A DNA stretch of 64,000 nucleotides from JALYGY01 sp963800975 (lineage in GTDB: Bacteria > Actinomycetota > Rubrobacteria > Rubrobacterales > Rubrobacteraceae): NCBI GenBank assembly GCA_963800975.1, contig CAWDDB010000008.1:186001-250000 (forward strand), given 5' to 3'. Shown here in pieces: positions 1 to 8,999 of the stretch. Each line of letters begins with the position of its first letter. Within the stretch, counting starts at the first letter, position 1. The notes below the pieces were generated by a model. It did no database searches, was not told the DNA's origin, and was given only the letters and a program-made list of their open reading frames with translations. Both the position numbers and the translations under genes were made by a program.

Positions 1-2439
1 GTACGCGTCGGACGTTCGGGAGCGCGTCGCGCGCAGGTCGCTCCGCCGTGACCGGACTGACGCCGCCAGCTTGACGGATGCGCCGGCGGCTCTCCCCGCT
101 ATGCGTGAGGACCGGTCGAGATCACGCTCCGGGGCTTCCCTGGCCCGGGCCAGACGCAGACCCAGGCTGTCACGGCGCTTTTCGCACTCCTGCAGTTCGG
201 TGCGGAGGCTTCTCGCCCTCCGGCCCGACTCTTCGGCGGCTTCCTCCGCAGCGGCAGAGGCTTGGGCGGCTTCCCGTGCCTCCTTCTCCGTGGGGTCGGC
301 TCTGGCCTCGACCTTCGACAGCGCCTCGGCCTTCTGCCGCTCCTCCTCTGCGAGAGATTCCCGTTGGCGTCGCAGTTGGAGCACGTTCTCCCGAAGGTCA
401 CTGGCAGCCTTGCGCCGGCGTCCAATGTCGCGGGCCAGTTGTGTGCCCGTGCGACGCGCCCGATCGGCGACGCCGGAGAGCAGCTGCGAGGTTGCCGCCA
501 GCCGGTCCAACCTCAGGGAGGCAGCAGAGATCCTCTCCCTCAGGTCGTAGAGCGCCTCGCCCGGTCCCCGCTTGAGCGCGTCGAGGTGTTGCATCTCGTC
601 CGTGAGCCGCGCCTCACGCGCGAACTCGTCGCGTTCGGTTACCATGCTCACGGTCGTGCGGGTGAGCCTCACGCCATCGCGCGTTACGGCGACATAGCCG
701 TTGGCCGCGGCGCCCCATTCGGATCGCTCTGTGACGTAGATTCCGCCCAGCAGCCTCTCGACCGCCTCCCCGTAGCGTTCCTCGAGGACCTCCACGCACT
801 CGATAAGCGGCTTCCCTGGCAGGGGGCCGTCTTCCTTTACCCTACCGGCGTCCAGCCGGACGGCCACGGGATCCGTACCGGAGAGCAGTCTGAGGCCGGC
901 GTCGACGTTCTCGGCCAGAACGCCTGACCCGGCCTGTCCAAGCGCCGCCTGGACGGCCGCCTCGAACCCGGCGCGTGGTCGGATCACCTCGTAAAGCCTG
1001 GTACCCGTGTTGCGCGGCGCGGCCTCATGTAGCGCGCGGACCCGCGCCTCGGCCCGCCCTATCGCGGCGGCAAGCGCGCCTCGGCGCCGGTCCGCGTCTT
1101 CGACGCGGGCCTCGATCAGGGCGATCCGCTCTCGGAGCTGGTCGCCCAGCGCGGCCAGGTCGGATCGCGAATCGATCCGTACCTGGCCCTCGATGTCCGC
1201 CGTAGCAGAGGCCAAAGACTGCAGGTCCTCCTCCTCGAGCGCGTCGCGGTCGCCGGCGGCCGCACGGGAGAGCCGTGCGCGGAGCGCTTCCACCTCAGCG
1301 TCGAGCCGGGATCTCTCCCTCTCCACCTCGGCCGCCCGTTGCCTCGCGGCCGCCAGGACCCGACGGCGCCCCGACGATTCCGCCGCGTCTGCCGCGTGAC
1401 CCTTATCCAGTTCAGGCAGCTCGACTTCGAGGGACTGGATCTTCCCCACCAGGCGACGCAACTCTTCCTCCGCGCGCGAAACCGCCCTGCGCCTGTTGCC
1501 ACCGCTACCGGCCTCGTACCGGAACAGGTTCCTGTCCACCCTCAAGGACTCGCCCCTGAGCCCCTCGGCCGCGTCCTCGATCTCCTCCAGGATCTCCTCC
1601 GCGCTTCGCGCCTGCTCCTCGAGCTCCGCCGATTCGCGAGCCAGGACCTCCTCCTCCGCTCGCAGAGCCTCCCCACGATTCGTGAGCGCGGTGACCTGCG
1701 AACGACCGTCTCCCAGGCGCCTCTCCAGGAGGTGCAGGTCCCTGGTGGCGGCCCTGTAGAGGTGCGCCAGGGAGAGCTGGCGGTAGCGCGCCTCGATCTC
1801 ACGGTACGCGCGAGCGTCGGCGGCCTCCCGAGCCAACCTGCTCAGCTGGTTCGCCAGCTCAGCCTCTAGCTCCCGGCTCCTTTGCAACTGGGAATCGGCC
1901 TTCTCCAGGCGGCGCGTCGCAGAGACGCGCCTCCGGCGGTATACGCCGAGCCCGGCGGCCTCTTCGAGCGCAAGGCGACAGGCCGCAGCGCCGCCGGCGA
2001 CGATAGCGTCCACAGCACCCTGGCGAAGGATGCTGTGTCGCCCAATCCCCGCCTCGCCAGCGACAGCTCGCAGGTCCTGCAGCCGGGCGCGAGAGCCATT
2101 GATCCTGTACTCCGTCTCGCCGGCGCGCGAGATCCGGCGCGTCAGCGACACCTCGGCATAGGGAAGCGAGATCTCCCCAGCGGCATTGTCCAGCACCAGG
2201 GTCACCTCGGCAGCGGCGGCCGCGCCAAGCGTCTCCGAGCCGGAGAAGATCAAGTCGCTCATCGTTCCCGCGCGCAAAACCCCGGGGCTTTGCTCCCCAA
2301 GCGCGAAGAGTACGGCGTCGGTGATGTTGCTCTTGCCGGAGCCGTTGGGACCGACTATCGCCGTTACCCCGTCCTCAAGCGGCATCCTGACCGGCCGGGC
2401 AAACGTCTTGAAGCCCTTGATATAGATCCCCGACAGCAC
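1..2439 (-). CDS. smc: Chromosome segregation ATPase SMC (partial, N-terminal 813 residues)
   Basis: SMC forms the DNA-entrapping ATPase dimer that organises and segregates the bacterial chromosome with ScpA and ScpB. The frame is open from a GTG at 2439 to the left edge, so the C-terminal coil and the Walker B/signature half of the head lie outside the window. Visible parts are the Walker A GPNGSGKSN at residues 30-38, the Q-loop region LGEQSPGVLRAG, a long Arg/Glu/Ala-rich coiled coil, a hinge at about residues 475-600, and the start of the returning coil. The GTG was chosen because the protein then begins at the usual SMC strand just before KGFKTF. No Shine-Dalgarno precedes it, but a TAGAAT box lies 8 nt upstream. 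It follows rnc on the same strand, the usual actinobacterial order. Confidence 0.93.
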   Translation of the reverse strand, partial: MLSGIYIKGFKTFARPVRMPLEDGVTAIVGPNGSGKSNITDAVLFALGEQSPGVLRAGTMSDLIFSGSETLGAAAAAEVTLVLDNAAGEISLPYAEVSLTRRISRAGETEYRINGSRARLQDLRAVAGEAGIGRHSILRQGAVDAIVAGGAAACRLALEEAAGLGVYRRRRVSATRRLEKADSQLQRSRELEAELANQLSRLAREAADARAYREIEARYRQLSLAHLYRAATRDLHLLERRLGDGRSQVTALTNRGEALRAEEEVLARESAELEEQARSAEEILEEIEDAAEGLRGESLRVDRNLFRYEAGSGGNRRRAVSRAEEELRRLVGKIQSLEVELPELDKGHAADAAESSGRRRVLAAARQRAAEVERERSRLDAEVEALRARLSRAAAGDRDALEEEDLQSLASATADIEGQVRIDSRSDLAALGDQLRERIALIEARVEDADRRRGALAAAIGRAEARVRALHEAAPRNTGTRLYEVIRPRAGFEAAVQAALGQAGSGVLAENVDAGLRLLSGTDPVAVRLDAGRVKEDGPLPGKPLIECVEVLEERYGEAVERLLGGIYVTERSEWGAAANGYVAVTRDGVRLTRTTVSMVTERDEFAREARLTDEMQHLDALKRGPGEALYDLRERISAASLRLDRLAATSQLLSGVADRARRTGTQLARDIGRRRKAASDLRENVLQLRRQRESLAEEERQKAEALSKVEARADPTEKEAREAAQASAAAEEAAEESGRRARSLRTELQECEKRRDSLGLRLARAREAPERDLDRSSRIAGRAAGASVKLAASVRSRRSDLRATRSRTSDAY

Positions 2440-2745
2440 TACGACGCATTCTACGTAACTTTCGTGTAAAACGCACGCAGAAAAGTGCAGCAAATGAGTT
2501 ACCAAACTTCGGGCCTGGGCTTTGTGTTGCCCACCGCGCGCTCCCGCAGCCAATCTCCCCTTTTGCCGTTGCGGCCCCGTCGGTCAGGGCAGCGGGTTAC
2601 GAGCGCGGGGCTTGCCGGCGGCGAAGCCCGCAGAACCCGGCGGAATGCTTCACGCCCGATTCAGGGCGATTCGGGGATGAATTCTGAGTACGGAGGCCGC
2701 ACGCCGATGCGGGTTCGAAGTCCTCGCGGCGCGCGTACCGACTAC
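2440..2745. other. Non-coding gap between rnc and smc
   Basis: About 300 bases with no convincing gene; the open frames here lack ribosome sites and family resemblance. It holds a GC-rich inverted repeat at 2605-2631 (GCGGGGCTT against AAGCCCGC, one bulged G) with no U-tract after it on the minus strand, so it is at best a weak terminator or RNA stem after rnc. A possible -10 for smc lies at the left end. Confidence 0.5.
2448..2453 (-). promoter_or_regulatory. Possible -10 box for a leaderless smc transcript
   Basis: TAGAAT on the minus strand is followed by 8 nt and then the GTG start of smc. No Shine-Dalgarno is visible between them. The spacing would put the transcription start at or next to the GTG. 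No clear -35 was found, so this is an inference from spacing. Confidence 0.35.
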
Positions 2746-3405
2746 CTATGCCCCTACGTGGACCTCGACGGCTGAGCGCGGAACCGGACGTATGCCCAGG
2801 ATCTCGAGCGCCGCGCGGGCCGCGGCCTGCTCGCTCTCCTTGATCGAGCTGCCTTCGCCGGTGGCGACCTCACGCCCGTCGATCGAGACATCGGAGGTGA
2901 AGCTCGGCCGGTGCGCGGGACCTTGCTTGGAGATCACGCGGTAGGTCGGCCTGAGGCCGTCGGCCTGCAGCGTCTCCTGCAAGAGCGTCTTCCAGTCGCG
3001 CAGCTCGTCGGTGTTGACCTCAGAAGGATTGAAGATCTCATCTATGGTGCGCCGCACGAGCTCGCGGTCGATGAGATACGCGGCCCCGATTATAGCCTCC
3101 ACGGTGTCCGCGATAACCGAGTCGTTTATCACGGAGCTCTCGATCATCTCCTCCAGCCCTTCGGCGCGTCCGACCGCCGCAAGGAACGACTTCCGGACCA
3201 AGTGGGCGCGGATGCGCGTGAGGTCGCCCTCCAGCAACTCCGGGTATCCGTGGAACACCAGCTCGGCCACCCTGCTGTTCAAGACCGAATCGCCCAGGAA
3301 CTCCAGGCGTCCGTTGGAATCGTAAGGGTCGGCGACGCTCGGGTGGGTGAGCGATCGCTGCCTCAATGGCTCTGGCAGAATCGTTATCAGGTCTTTTATA
3401 GACAC
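2746..3405 (-). CDS. rnc: Ribonuclease III
   Basis: Double-stranded-RNA endonuclease for rRNA and mRNA processing. The 219-residue protein has the catalytic signature RLEFLGDSVL with the metal-binding Glu and Asp, and a second acidic motif IADTVEAIIGAAYL. The C-terminal 70 residues form a double-stranded-RNA-binding domain (TYRVISKQGPAHRPSF, then EQAAARAALEIL). The open frame reaches further upstream into fabF, but the GTG at 3405, just after the fabF stop, gives the normal family length. The signature DSVLNSRVAELVF departs a little from the common DAVLELVVSEYLF, but no catalytic residue is lost. It lies between fabF and smc on the same strand. Confidence 0.93.
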   Translation of the reverse strand: MSIKDLITILPEPLRQRSLTHPSVADPYDSNGRLEFLGDSVLNSRVAELVFHGYPELLEGDLTRIRAHLVRKSFLAAVGRAEGLEEMIESSVINDSVIADTVEAIIGAAYLIDRELVRRTIDEIFNPSEVNTDELRDWKTLLQETLQADGLRPTYRVISKQGPAHRPSFTSDVSIDGREVATGEGSSIKESEQAAARAALEILGIRPVPRSAVEVHVGA

Positions 3406-3418
3406 TACGTTCTCTATT

Positions 3419-4672
3419 CTACACCGTGGAGAAAGCCACCACGACGTTGTGCCCACCGAATCCCATCGAGTTAGAGATGGCCGCCTTTAGACCCGGTGCT
3501 TCCTGTGGCTCCGCCCCCACGTAGTTAAGGTCCTCGCAGTCCTCGGCGAGGTTCTCCAAGTTGATCGTAGGAGGAACGACCGAGTTCTTCAGCGCCAGGG
3601 CGCACATGATCCCCTCAGTTGCGCCGACCGCGCCGAAGGAGTGCCCGGTCATGGACTTGGTGCCCGAGATCAAGGCGTGCGGCATGACGCGAGAGATCGC
3701 CTTAGTCTCCGGTCCATCCCCCGTCGGGGTAGCGGTGGCGTGCGCGTTCACGTGCCCGACATCCTCCGGCTCGAGGCCGGAGTCGCTCATGGCCAGGCGC
3801 ATGGCACGCTCGACGCCGCGGCCCTGCTCGTCTGGAGCCGTCACGTGGTACGCGTCCGTCGTGCGCCCGTATCCCGCGACGGCCGCGATGGGCTCCGCGC
3901 CCCTGCTCTCGGCATGCTCGGGGCTTTCCAGGATCAGGGCCCCCGCGCCCTCGCTCATCACGAAGCCGTCGCGCGCCTGGTCGAACGGCCGGCTCGCGCG
4001 GTGCGGCTCATCGTTGCGCCTGGAGACTGCCCGGATCGCGCAGAATCCCGCCATAGAAAGGGGCGTGATCGGGGCCTCGGAAGAGCCCGCTATCACCACG
4101 TCGGCGTCGCCGCGCCGGATCAGCTCCAGCCCTTCGGCGATCGCCTCTGCCCCGGTGGCGCACGCGAGAACCGGGCACTGGCTCGGTCCGGTGGCGCCAA
4201 GCATGATGGCGAGCTGTCCTGCGGCCATGTTGGGGACCATCATGGTGATCAGGAACGGGCTGACCCGGCCGGGCCCCCGCTCGTTCAGGACGCGGTACTC
4301 GCGCTCCCAGGTTGAGAGCCCGCCGATGCCGCTGCCCATCACGATCGCAACGCGCTCCGGTCTCTCGCGCACGAGATCAGCTATGCCCGCGCTCTGCGCC
4401 GCCTCGAGACCCGCTGCGATGCCGAGCTGGGCGAAGCGGTCCATCCTGCGGGCCGCCTTGCGGTGCATGTAGTCGGTCGGGTCGAAGTCGGAGCACTCGC
4501 CCGCGATCTGCGACGGGAAAGGCGACGAGTCGAAGAGCGTGATCTCCCCGATACCGCTCTTGCCGTGCAGGGCCGCGTCCCAGAAGTTCTCGACCCCCGT
4601 CCCGAGGGGCGTCACGGCGCCGGCGCCGGTGATCAGCGCGCGGCCGTTGCCGTTCGATCCCGCTTCGGTCAC
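3419..4672 (-). CDS. fabF: Beta-ketoacyl-ACP synthase II (FabF)
   Basis: Condenses malonyl-ACP with growing acyl-ACP in type II fatty acid synthesis. The 417 residues match the family length. The nucleophile Cys lies in PVLACATGAEAI, and the two active-site His lie in NAHATATPTGD and SMTGHSFGAVGA (Lys just before). NAHATAT replaces the commoner NAHGTST. The C-terminus NSMGFGGHNVVVAF is typical. The GTG start overlaps the acpP stop (GTGA), so the two are translationally coupled. It is near the downstream end of the plsX-fab cluster. Confidence 0.96.
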   Translation of the reverse strand: MTEAGSNGNGRALITGAGAVTPLGTGVENFWDAALHGKSGIGEITLFDSSPFPSQIAGECSDFDPTDYMHRKAARRMDRFAQLGIAAGLEAAQSAGIADLVRERPERVAIVMGSGIGGLSTWEREYRVLNERGPGRVSPFLITMMVPNMAAGQLAIMLGATGPSQCPVLACATGAEAIAEGLELIRRGDADVVIAGSSEAPITPLSMAGFCAIRAVSRRNDEPHRASRPFDQARDGFVMSEGAGALILESPEHAESRGAEPIAAVAGYGRTTDAYHVTAPDEQGRGVERAMRLAMSDSGLEPEDVGHVNAHATATPTGDGPETKAISRVMPHALISGTKSMTGHSFGAVGATEGIMCALALKNSVVPPTINLENLAEDCEDLNYVGAEPQEAPGLKAAISNSMGFGGHNVVVAFSTV

Positions 4673-4914
4673 GCGGCTTGGTGCTCCTGCACGTAGTCCA
4701 CGGCCTCCTCGACCGTCGTGATCTTCTCCGCCTCCTCGTCCGGTATCTCCATCCCGAACTGCTCCTCTAGCTCCATTATGAGCTCCACGAGGTCCAGCGA
4801 ATCAGCCTCCAGATCCTCTCGGAAAGAAGCGTCGGAGGTGACGTCGCTCTCGTCGACGCCAAGCCGGTCGGCGGTTATCTCCTGGATCTTGCTCAGTATC
4901 TCTTCGCGATCCAA
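4669..4914 (-). CDS. acpP: Acyl carrier protein
   Basis: Small acidic carrier of acyl chains as thioesters on 4'-phosphopantetheine. The 81-residue protein contains the attachment serine in EADSLDLVELIM and the usual acidic helix EEQFGMEIPDEEAEKI. It starts with TTG at 4914, preceded by GAGAGGAG as ribosome site. It lies between fabG and fabF, the standard place. The last 4 nt overlap the fabF start. Confidence 0.97.
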   Translation of the reverse strand: MDREEILSKIQEITADRLGVDESDVTSDASFREDLEADSLDLVELIMELEEQFGMEIPDEEAEKITTVEEAVDYVQEHQAA

Positions 4915-4994
4915 GGCCAGACTCCTCTCTGAACTTTACGACATCCCCATCTGCCCCAGGCGGGCACAGCGCGTAGTGTAACCGCATCACCTGT

Positions 4995-5741
4995 TTAATG
5001 CATGGTCATTCCGCCGTCCACGGCGATGGTCTGTCCGGTTACGTACCCCGAATCCTCCCCCACCAGAAACGCGGCAACCTCTGCTACCTCCTCGGCCTCG
5101 CCGAACCGACCCATGGGTACCTGTTCTCTTATCTGATCCTTGACGTTATCGGGGAGGCTTCCCGTAAGCTCGGTATCGACGTACCCGGGCGCGACCACGT
5201 TGGCCGTGATACCGCGTTGCGCGACCTCCCGTGCGACGCTCTTGGTGAACCCGATTATCCCCGCCTTGGAGGCGGCGTAATTGGCCTGCCCTGCGTTACC
5301 AACTAGCCCGACGACGGAGGAGACGTTGACGATCCTACCCCACCGCGCCCGGATCATGGGCCTGAGCGCCGCCCTGGTGCACAGATAGGTCCCGCCTAGG
5401 TTGGTCCGTAACACGTCGTCGAACTCCTCTTCCTTCATCCGCATCATCAGGTTGTCGCGGGTGATTCCGGCGTTGTTGACCAGGATGTCCAACCGTCCAA
5501 AGGCATCGGCGACCCCGGCAAACAGAGCCTTCACGTCCTCAGGCGCAGCCACATCCCCTTTGAATGCCTGACAGTCCACCCCGGATGCCCTTACAAGCTC
5601 GGCGGCTTCCTCCGCTGCGGCGTCGTCGGAACGGTAAGAGATCGCAACGTTGGCCCCTTCCCTGGCGAGCCTCACGGCGACAGCCCTGCCGATGCCCCGG
5701 CCACCACCGGTCACCAATGCCACCCGCCCGTCCTGTATCAC
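4995..5741 (-). CDS. fabG: 3-oxoacyl-ACP reductase (FabG)
   Basis: NADPH-dependent short-chain dehydrogenase that reduces 3-ketoacyl-ACP. The 248 residues show the cofactor loop TGGGRGIG near the N-terminus, NNAG (in LVNNAGITRD), the catalytic Ser in NVSSVVG, the Tyr-Lys pair in YAASKAG, and the C-terminal TGQTIAVDGGMTMH. The GTG start at 5741 sits inside the fabZ stop (GTGA) and is preceded by GGAGG. An 80-nt gap separates it from acpP. Confidence 0.96.
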   Translation of the reverse strand: MIQDGRVALVTGGGRGIGRAVAVRLAREGANVAISYRSDDAAAEEAAELVRASGVDCQAFKGDVAAPEDVKALFAGVADAFGRLDILVNNAGITRDNLMMRMKEEEFDDVLRTNLGGTYLCTRAALRPMIRARWGRIVNVSSVVGLVGNAGQANYAASKAGIIGFTKSVAREVAQRGITANVVAPGYVDTELTGSLPDNVKDQIREQVPMGRFGEAEEVAEVAAFLVGEDSGYVTGQTIAVDGGMTMH

Positions 5742-6187
5742 TCGACCTCCCCCCTATCGGCAAAGGCGAACATGAGCTGCGCCTCACACACACGTTCCCC
5801 TCCGACCGCCGCCCGCCCCGTCCCCCGGCCAACGCGCCCCTTTAGCCGGTCGATCTCGACCTCGAGGGTCAGCACGTCGCCGGGGACGACCTGGCGCCTG
5901 AACCTGACGCCGTCTATGCCGGCAAACAGCGCGAGCTTGTCGGCGTGCTCTCCCGCCGCCATCACGCCTACGGCACCGACCTGGGCCAGCGCCTCCACGA
6001 TCAACACCCCCGGCATGACCGGGTAGTCCGGAAAGTGCCCCTGGAAAAATGGCTCGTTCTGCGTGACGTTCTTCACCCCGACGGCCCGCACCCCAGGCTC
6101 CAGCTCCTCGACCCTGTCGACCAGCAAGAACGGGTATCGGTGCGGTATGAGACGCCGGATCTCCGCGGGTCCCAGCGGGAGCTTCAC
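5738..6187 (-). CDS. fabZ: 3-hydroxyacyl-ACP dehydratase (FabZ)
   Basis: Hot-dog-fold dehydratase that makes trans-2-enoyl-ACP. The first active-site motif HRYPFLLVDRV holds the catalytic His, and the second, HFPDYPVMPGVLIVEALAQ, holds the catalytic Glu. The open frame reaches much further upstream, inside fabD. The GTG at 6187, overlapping the fabD stop (GTGA), gives a normal 149-residue protein that starts just before the helix PAEIRRLIPHRYPF. It is translationally coupled to fabD before it and fabG after it. Confidence 0.94.
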   Translation of the reverse strand: MKLPLGPAEIRRLIPHRYPFLLVDRVEELEPGVRAVGVKNVTQNEPFFQGHFPDYPVMPGVLIVEALAQVGAVGVMAAGEHADKLALFAGIDGVRFRRQVVPGDVLTLEVEIDRLKGRVGRGTGRAAVGGERVCEAQLMFAFADRGEVE

Positions 6188-7011
6188 GCTAGCAACTCCG
6201 TTGCCGTAAGGCCCGTTACGTCCCTTCGCCGGAAGTCTCGCAACATCCGCGTTAGCGTGCCGTCTTGTCCCGACTCCACGATCTCCGACACCCCCATACT
6301 CAGAAACGTCTGGATCACCGCGCCCCACCGAACCGGCGAGAGCATCTGTTTCCGCAACGCGGACCTTACCTCCTCCGCGCTGGCCAGTACCTCCCCATCC
6401 GATGCGCCCACAATCGGTATCGCGGGGTCGTCTACGCGCGCCGCGGAAAGCAGCACGGCCATCGATTCGGACGCCTCCGCCATGAGCGGCGAGTGGAACG
6501 CGCCCGCGACCCTGAGATCCACTCTCCGCCCCCGCACCCGCTCCGCCACATCCTCGACGGCATCGTTCTCGCCCGAGATAACCGTCTGGCGCGGGGTGTT
6601 GAAGTTGGCCGCGACTACGACCCCGCCGGTCTCTTCCGCCACGCGAACCACCTCCGTTGGATCCGCGCCGATCAAGGCCACCATCCGACCCGGTCTCTGG
6701 CGCGCCGCCTCGTTCATCAGCCTGTCCCTCGCGGCGACGAGCCGCACGGCCTCCTCGAGCCCCAGGCTTCTGGCCGCGTGCGCCGCCGCGTATTCACCCA
6801 GCGAATGACCGGCCACCACGTTCGGATCCACCCCGGCCTCGCGCAAGCGGTAAAGCAGATCGACCGACCCCGCGAACACGGAAAGTTGGTACGGGACCTC
6901 GTCCCCGCCGATGACCGCCCGAACCGCCGCCAGAACTTCGCCGGAGCCCTCGCTCCCGCCCGAGCCTTGACCCGGAAAGACGACCGCAAGCTTTCCGCTA
7001 CCCTCCGCCAC
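6184..7011 (-). CDS. fabD: Malonyl-CoA:ACP transacylase (FabD)
   Basis: Loads malonyl groups onto ACP. The catalytic serine is in GHSLGEYAA, the catalytic His in AFHSPLM, and GENDAVEDV and GVSEIVESGQDGTL are typical. At 275 residues it is shorter than the usual 300-310, with the shortening between the N-terminal motif and GHSLG. The N-terminal oxyanion motif reads FPGQGSGG where the family has GQGSQ, so the conserved Gln is replaced by Gly. It starts at a GTG 3 nt after fabH ends. Function is very likely kept, but the changed motif is odd. Confidence 0.92.
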   Translation of the reverse strand: MAEGSGKLAVVFPGQGSGGSEGSGEVLAAVRAVIGGDEVPYQLSVFAGSVDLLYRLREAGVDPNVVAGHSLGEYAAAHAARSLGLEEAVRLVAARDRLMNEAARQRPGRMVALIGADPTEVVRVAEETGGVVVAANFNTPRQTVISGENDAVEDVAERVRGRRVDLRVAGAFHSPLMAEASESMAVLLSAARVDDPAIPIVGASDGEVLASAEEVRSALRKQMLSPVRWGAVIQTFLSMGVSEIVESGQDGTLTRMLRDFRRRDVTGLTATELLA

Positions 7012-7014
7012 TGC

Positions 7015-7965
7015 TCAGACTCTGTACAGGTTCGCCGCCCACGTCAGCCCGAACCCGAACCCAACCGTGATCACATACCTACCGGGCTCCAGCCCGTCGT
7101 AGATGTCGGGATAGGAGAGCGGGATGCTCGCGGCCGATGTGTTCCCAAACTTGTCCAGATTTACAACGATCTTGCTCCCCGGAACCTCCATCTTCCTGGC
7201 CGCTGCTTGTATTATGCGTGCATTTGCCTGGTGCGGGATGATGTACTGGACGTCTTCGAGGGAGATGCCGTTGCGGACGATGAGCTTCTCGACCATCTCG
7301 GGCAGGATCCTTACGGCGAACTTGAAGACCTCGCGGCCGTTCTGGTAGAGCTTTTGTTCGTCGCCCGGGTGTCCGGCGCGTCCCATGGGCGCCATCCGGC
7401 CGTCCGCGCCGAGGACGTGGTCAACAAAGCCGGTGCCGTCCTCGGTCGCGTCGAGGACCACGGCGCCGGCACCATCGCCGAAGAGGACGGCGGTCGATCG
7501 GTCCTTCTGGTCCACGATCGTGCTCATGGCGTCGGCCCCGATGAGGAGCGCTCGGCTGGAAGCCCCGCTCGCGATCATGGAGTCCGCGACGGAGGCCGCG
7601 TAAGAGAACCCGGCGCAGGCAGCCGCGAGATCCATCGCCCCGACGCCGGCGGCGCCGACCGCCTCGCCGACCAGGCACGCGACAGAAGGCATCGATTCGG
7701 GTGCCGTCGACGTGGCGCAGACGATCAGGTCGAGCGAGTCACCCGAAGCCCCGGCATGCTCCAGAGCGTTCCTGGCGGCCTCGATCGCGAGGGTAGCACA
7801 ATCCTCATCCGGGCCGACGAACCTGCGCTCGACGATTCCGGTGCGAGAGGAGATCCAGTCTTCCGTGGTGTCCAGCGAGGCTTCGAGGTCGGCGTTGGTG
7901 ATCACGCGGCTGCCGAGGGCCCTGCCGACGCCCACGATCTTACCCCCGGCCCTGACGCCGTTCAT
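7015..7965 (-). CDS. fabH: Beta-ketoacyl-ACP synthase III (FabH)
   Basis: Starts fatty acid synthesis by condensing acyl-CoA with malonyl-ACP. The 316 residues carry the complete Cys-His-Asn triad: Cys in DLAAACAGFSY, His in IPHQANARI and Asn in KFGNTSAAS. The C-terminus ends in the family motif TVGFGFGLTWA. The start at 7965 overlaps the plsX end by 4 nt. In actinobacteria this enzyme usually sets branched-chain primer preference; that cannot be read here. Confidence 0.96.
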   Translation of the reverse strand: MNGVRAGGKIVGVGRALGSRVITNADLEASLDTTEDWISSRTGIVERRFVGPDEDCATLAIEAARNALEHAGASGDSLDLIVCATSTAPESMPSVACLVGEAVGAAGVGAMDLAAACAGFSYAASVADSMIASGASSRALLIGADAMSTIVDQKDRSTAVLFGDGAGAVVLDATEDGTGFVDHVLGADGRMAPMGRAGHPGDEQKLYQNGREVFKFAVRILPEMVEKLIVRNGISLEDVQYIIPHQANARIIQAAARKMEVPGSKIVVNLDKFGNTSAASIPLSYPDIYDGLEPGRYVITVGFGFGLTWAANLYRV

Positions 7966-8978
7966 GGCCCTTTCACCTCGGGGAGGGTCGGGCGCGCGGT
8001 GGCGAGGGCTCTTTCCAGGGCAGAAGGTAGGCCCGCGCCGGTACGCGAGACCCCCACAAGGGCATTCTCGACCCCCCTGGCTTGCGAATTGCCATGCCCG
8101 ATCACGACCGACCCCCGTACGCCCAGGAGGAAGGACCCGCCGTAGTTTTCGGGGTCGACGCTGTCCCTCACCCCGGCTAGCCGCGAGCGGAGGACGCCGG
8201 CGGCCAGCTTGCCTACCAGGTCACCCGTCACGGCGGAGCGGACCAGCCCGAAAATCTCGCGGGCGACCCCTTCGGCCGTCTTCAGGATGACGTTGCCGGT
8301 AAAACCGTCCGTGACCAGCACGTCAACGGTTCCGCTGCCCAGGTCCCTACCCTCGACGTTCCCCGCAAACCGCACGGCTTCGGAGGCGGCAAGTAGCCTG
8401 TGCGCCTCCTTGACCACATCCGTACCTTTCGACGGCTCCTCGCCGACGTTGATCAGGCCGACGCGGGCCTCGTCGTCCAGGTCGAAGTAGCGCTTGGCGA
8501 ACACGCCACCAAGAATAGCGAAATTCAGAAGATCCTGCGGTCTGCACATCACGGTAGCCCCGGCATCGAGCAGGAGGACCGGCGAAGTGAGCGGCAAGAC
8601 CGTTGCGATCGCGGGCCTGCGACACCCGTCGAGGCGCCCGATCCTGAGGAGGGACGCGGCAACCGTCGCGCCGGTGTTGCCGGCTGAGAAGAGCACCTCC
8701 GCCTCGCCGTCCCGCACCATCTCCGCGGCAACGACGACGCTGGCGTCGGGGCGTGCCCTGAGCGAGGACGCCGCCTCCTCGCTCATGCCGACGGCGTCCC
8801 CGGCGTCGCGCAAAGAGAGGTTTGGCGGCGGATCAAGCTCGAGCACAGGCTCCACCAGCGACCGGTCACCCACCAGGACGAACTCGTCATCCGGAAGTCT
8901 TGTGGCGGCAGCGACGGTCCCCGCGACCGTCTCACGGGGCGCGCTGTCACCGCCAAGGGCGTCTACCGCTATGCGCAT
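7962..8978 (-). CDS. plsX: Phosphate acyltransferase PlsX
   Basis: Converts acyl-ACP to acyl-phosphate, the donor for PlsY in phospholipid synthesis. The 338-residue protein begins MRIAVDALGGDSAP and contains SAGNTGATVAAS, VGEEPSKGT, FAGNVEGRD and DVLVTDGFTGNVILK, all family hallmarks. It is coupled to fabH (4-nt overlap) and lies downstream of rpmF, the widespread rpmF-plsX-fab order. The window also encodes FakA/FakB, which make the same acyl-phosphate product from free fatty acids, so two routes to the PlsY substrate are close together. Confidence 0.96.
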   Translation of the reverse strand: MRIAVDALGGDSAPRETVAGTVAAATRLPDDEFVLVGDRSLVEPVLELDPPPNLSLRDAGDAVGMSEEAASSLRARPDASVVVAAEMVRDGEAEVLFSAGNTGATVAASLLRIGRLDGCRRPAIATVLPLTSPVLLLDAGATVMCRPQDLLNFAILGGVFAKRYFDLDDEARVGLINVGEEPSKGTDVVKEAHRLLAASEAVRFAGNVEGRDLGSGTVDVLVTDGFTGNVILKTAEGVAREIFGLVRSAVTGDLVGKLAAGVLRSRLAGVRDSVDPENYGGSFLLGVRGSVVIGHGNSQARGVENALVGVSRTGAGLPSALERALATARPTLPEVKGP

Positions 8979-8999
8979 GCGCCCGAAGCGGGTGGTGGC

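Noticed and set aside
71..2469. Several long plus-strand frames opposite smc (e.g. 262-927, 1339-1869, 1882-2469)
   Set aside because: They are antisense shadows of the continuous minus-strand SMC frame, rich in Arg/Pro/Ser, with no ribosome sites or family resemblance.
2640..2745. A tRNA-like T-loop (GGGTTCGAAG) near 2710
   Set aside because: The flanking bases do not form a 5-bp T stem, and no acceptor or anticodon arms fit.
6265..8145. A 626-codon plus-strand frame across fabD-fabH-plsX
   Set aside because: It lies antisense to three clear fab/pls genes; length reflects high GC, and the sequence (Arg/His-rich) matches nothing.
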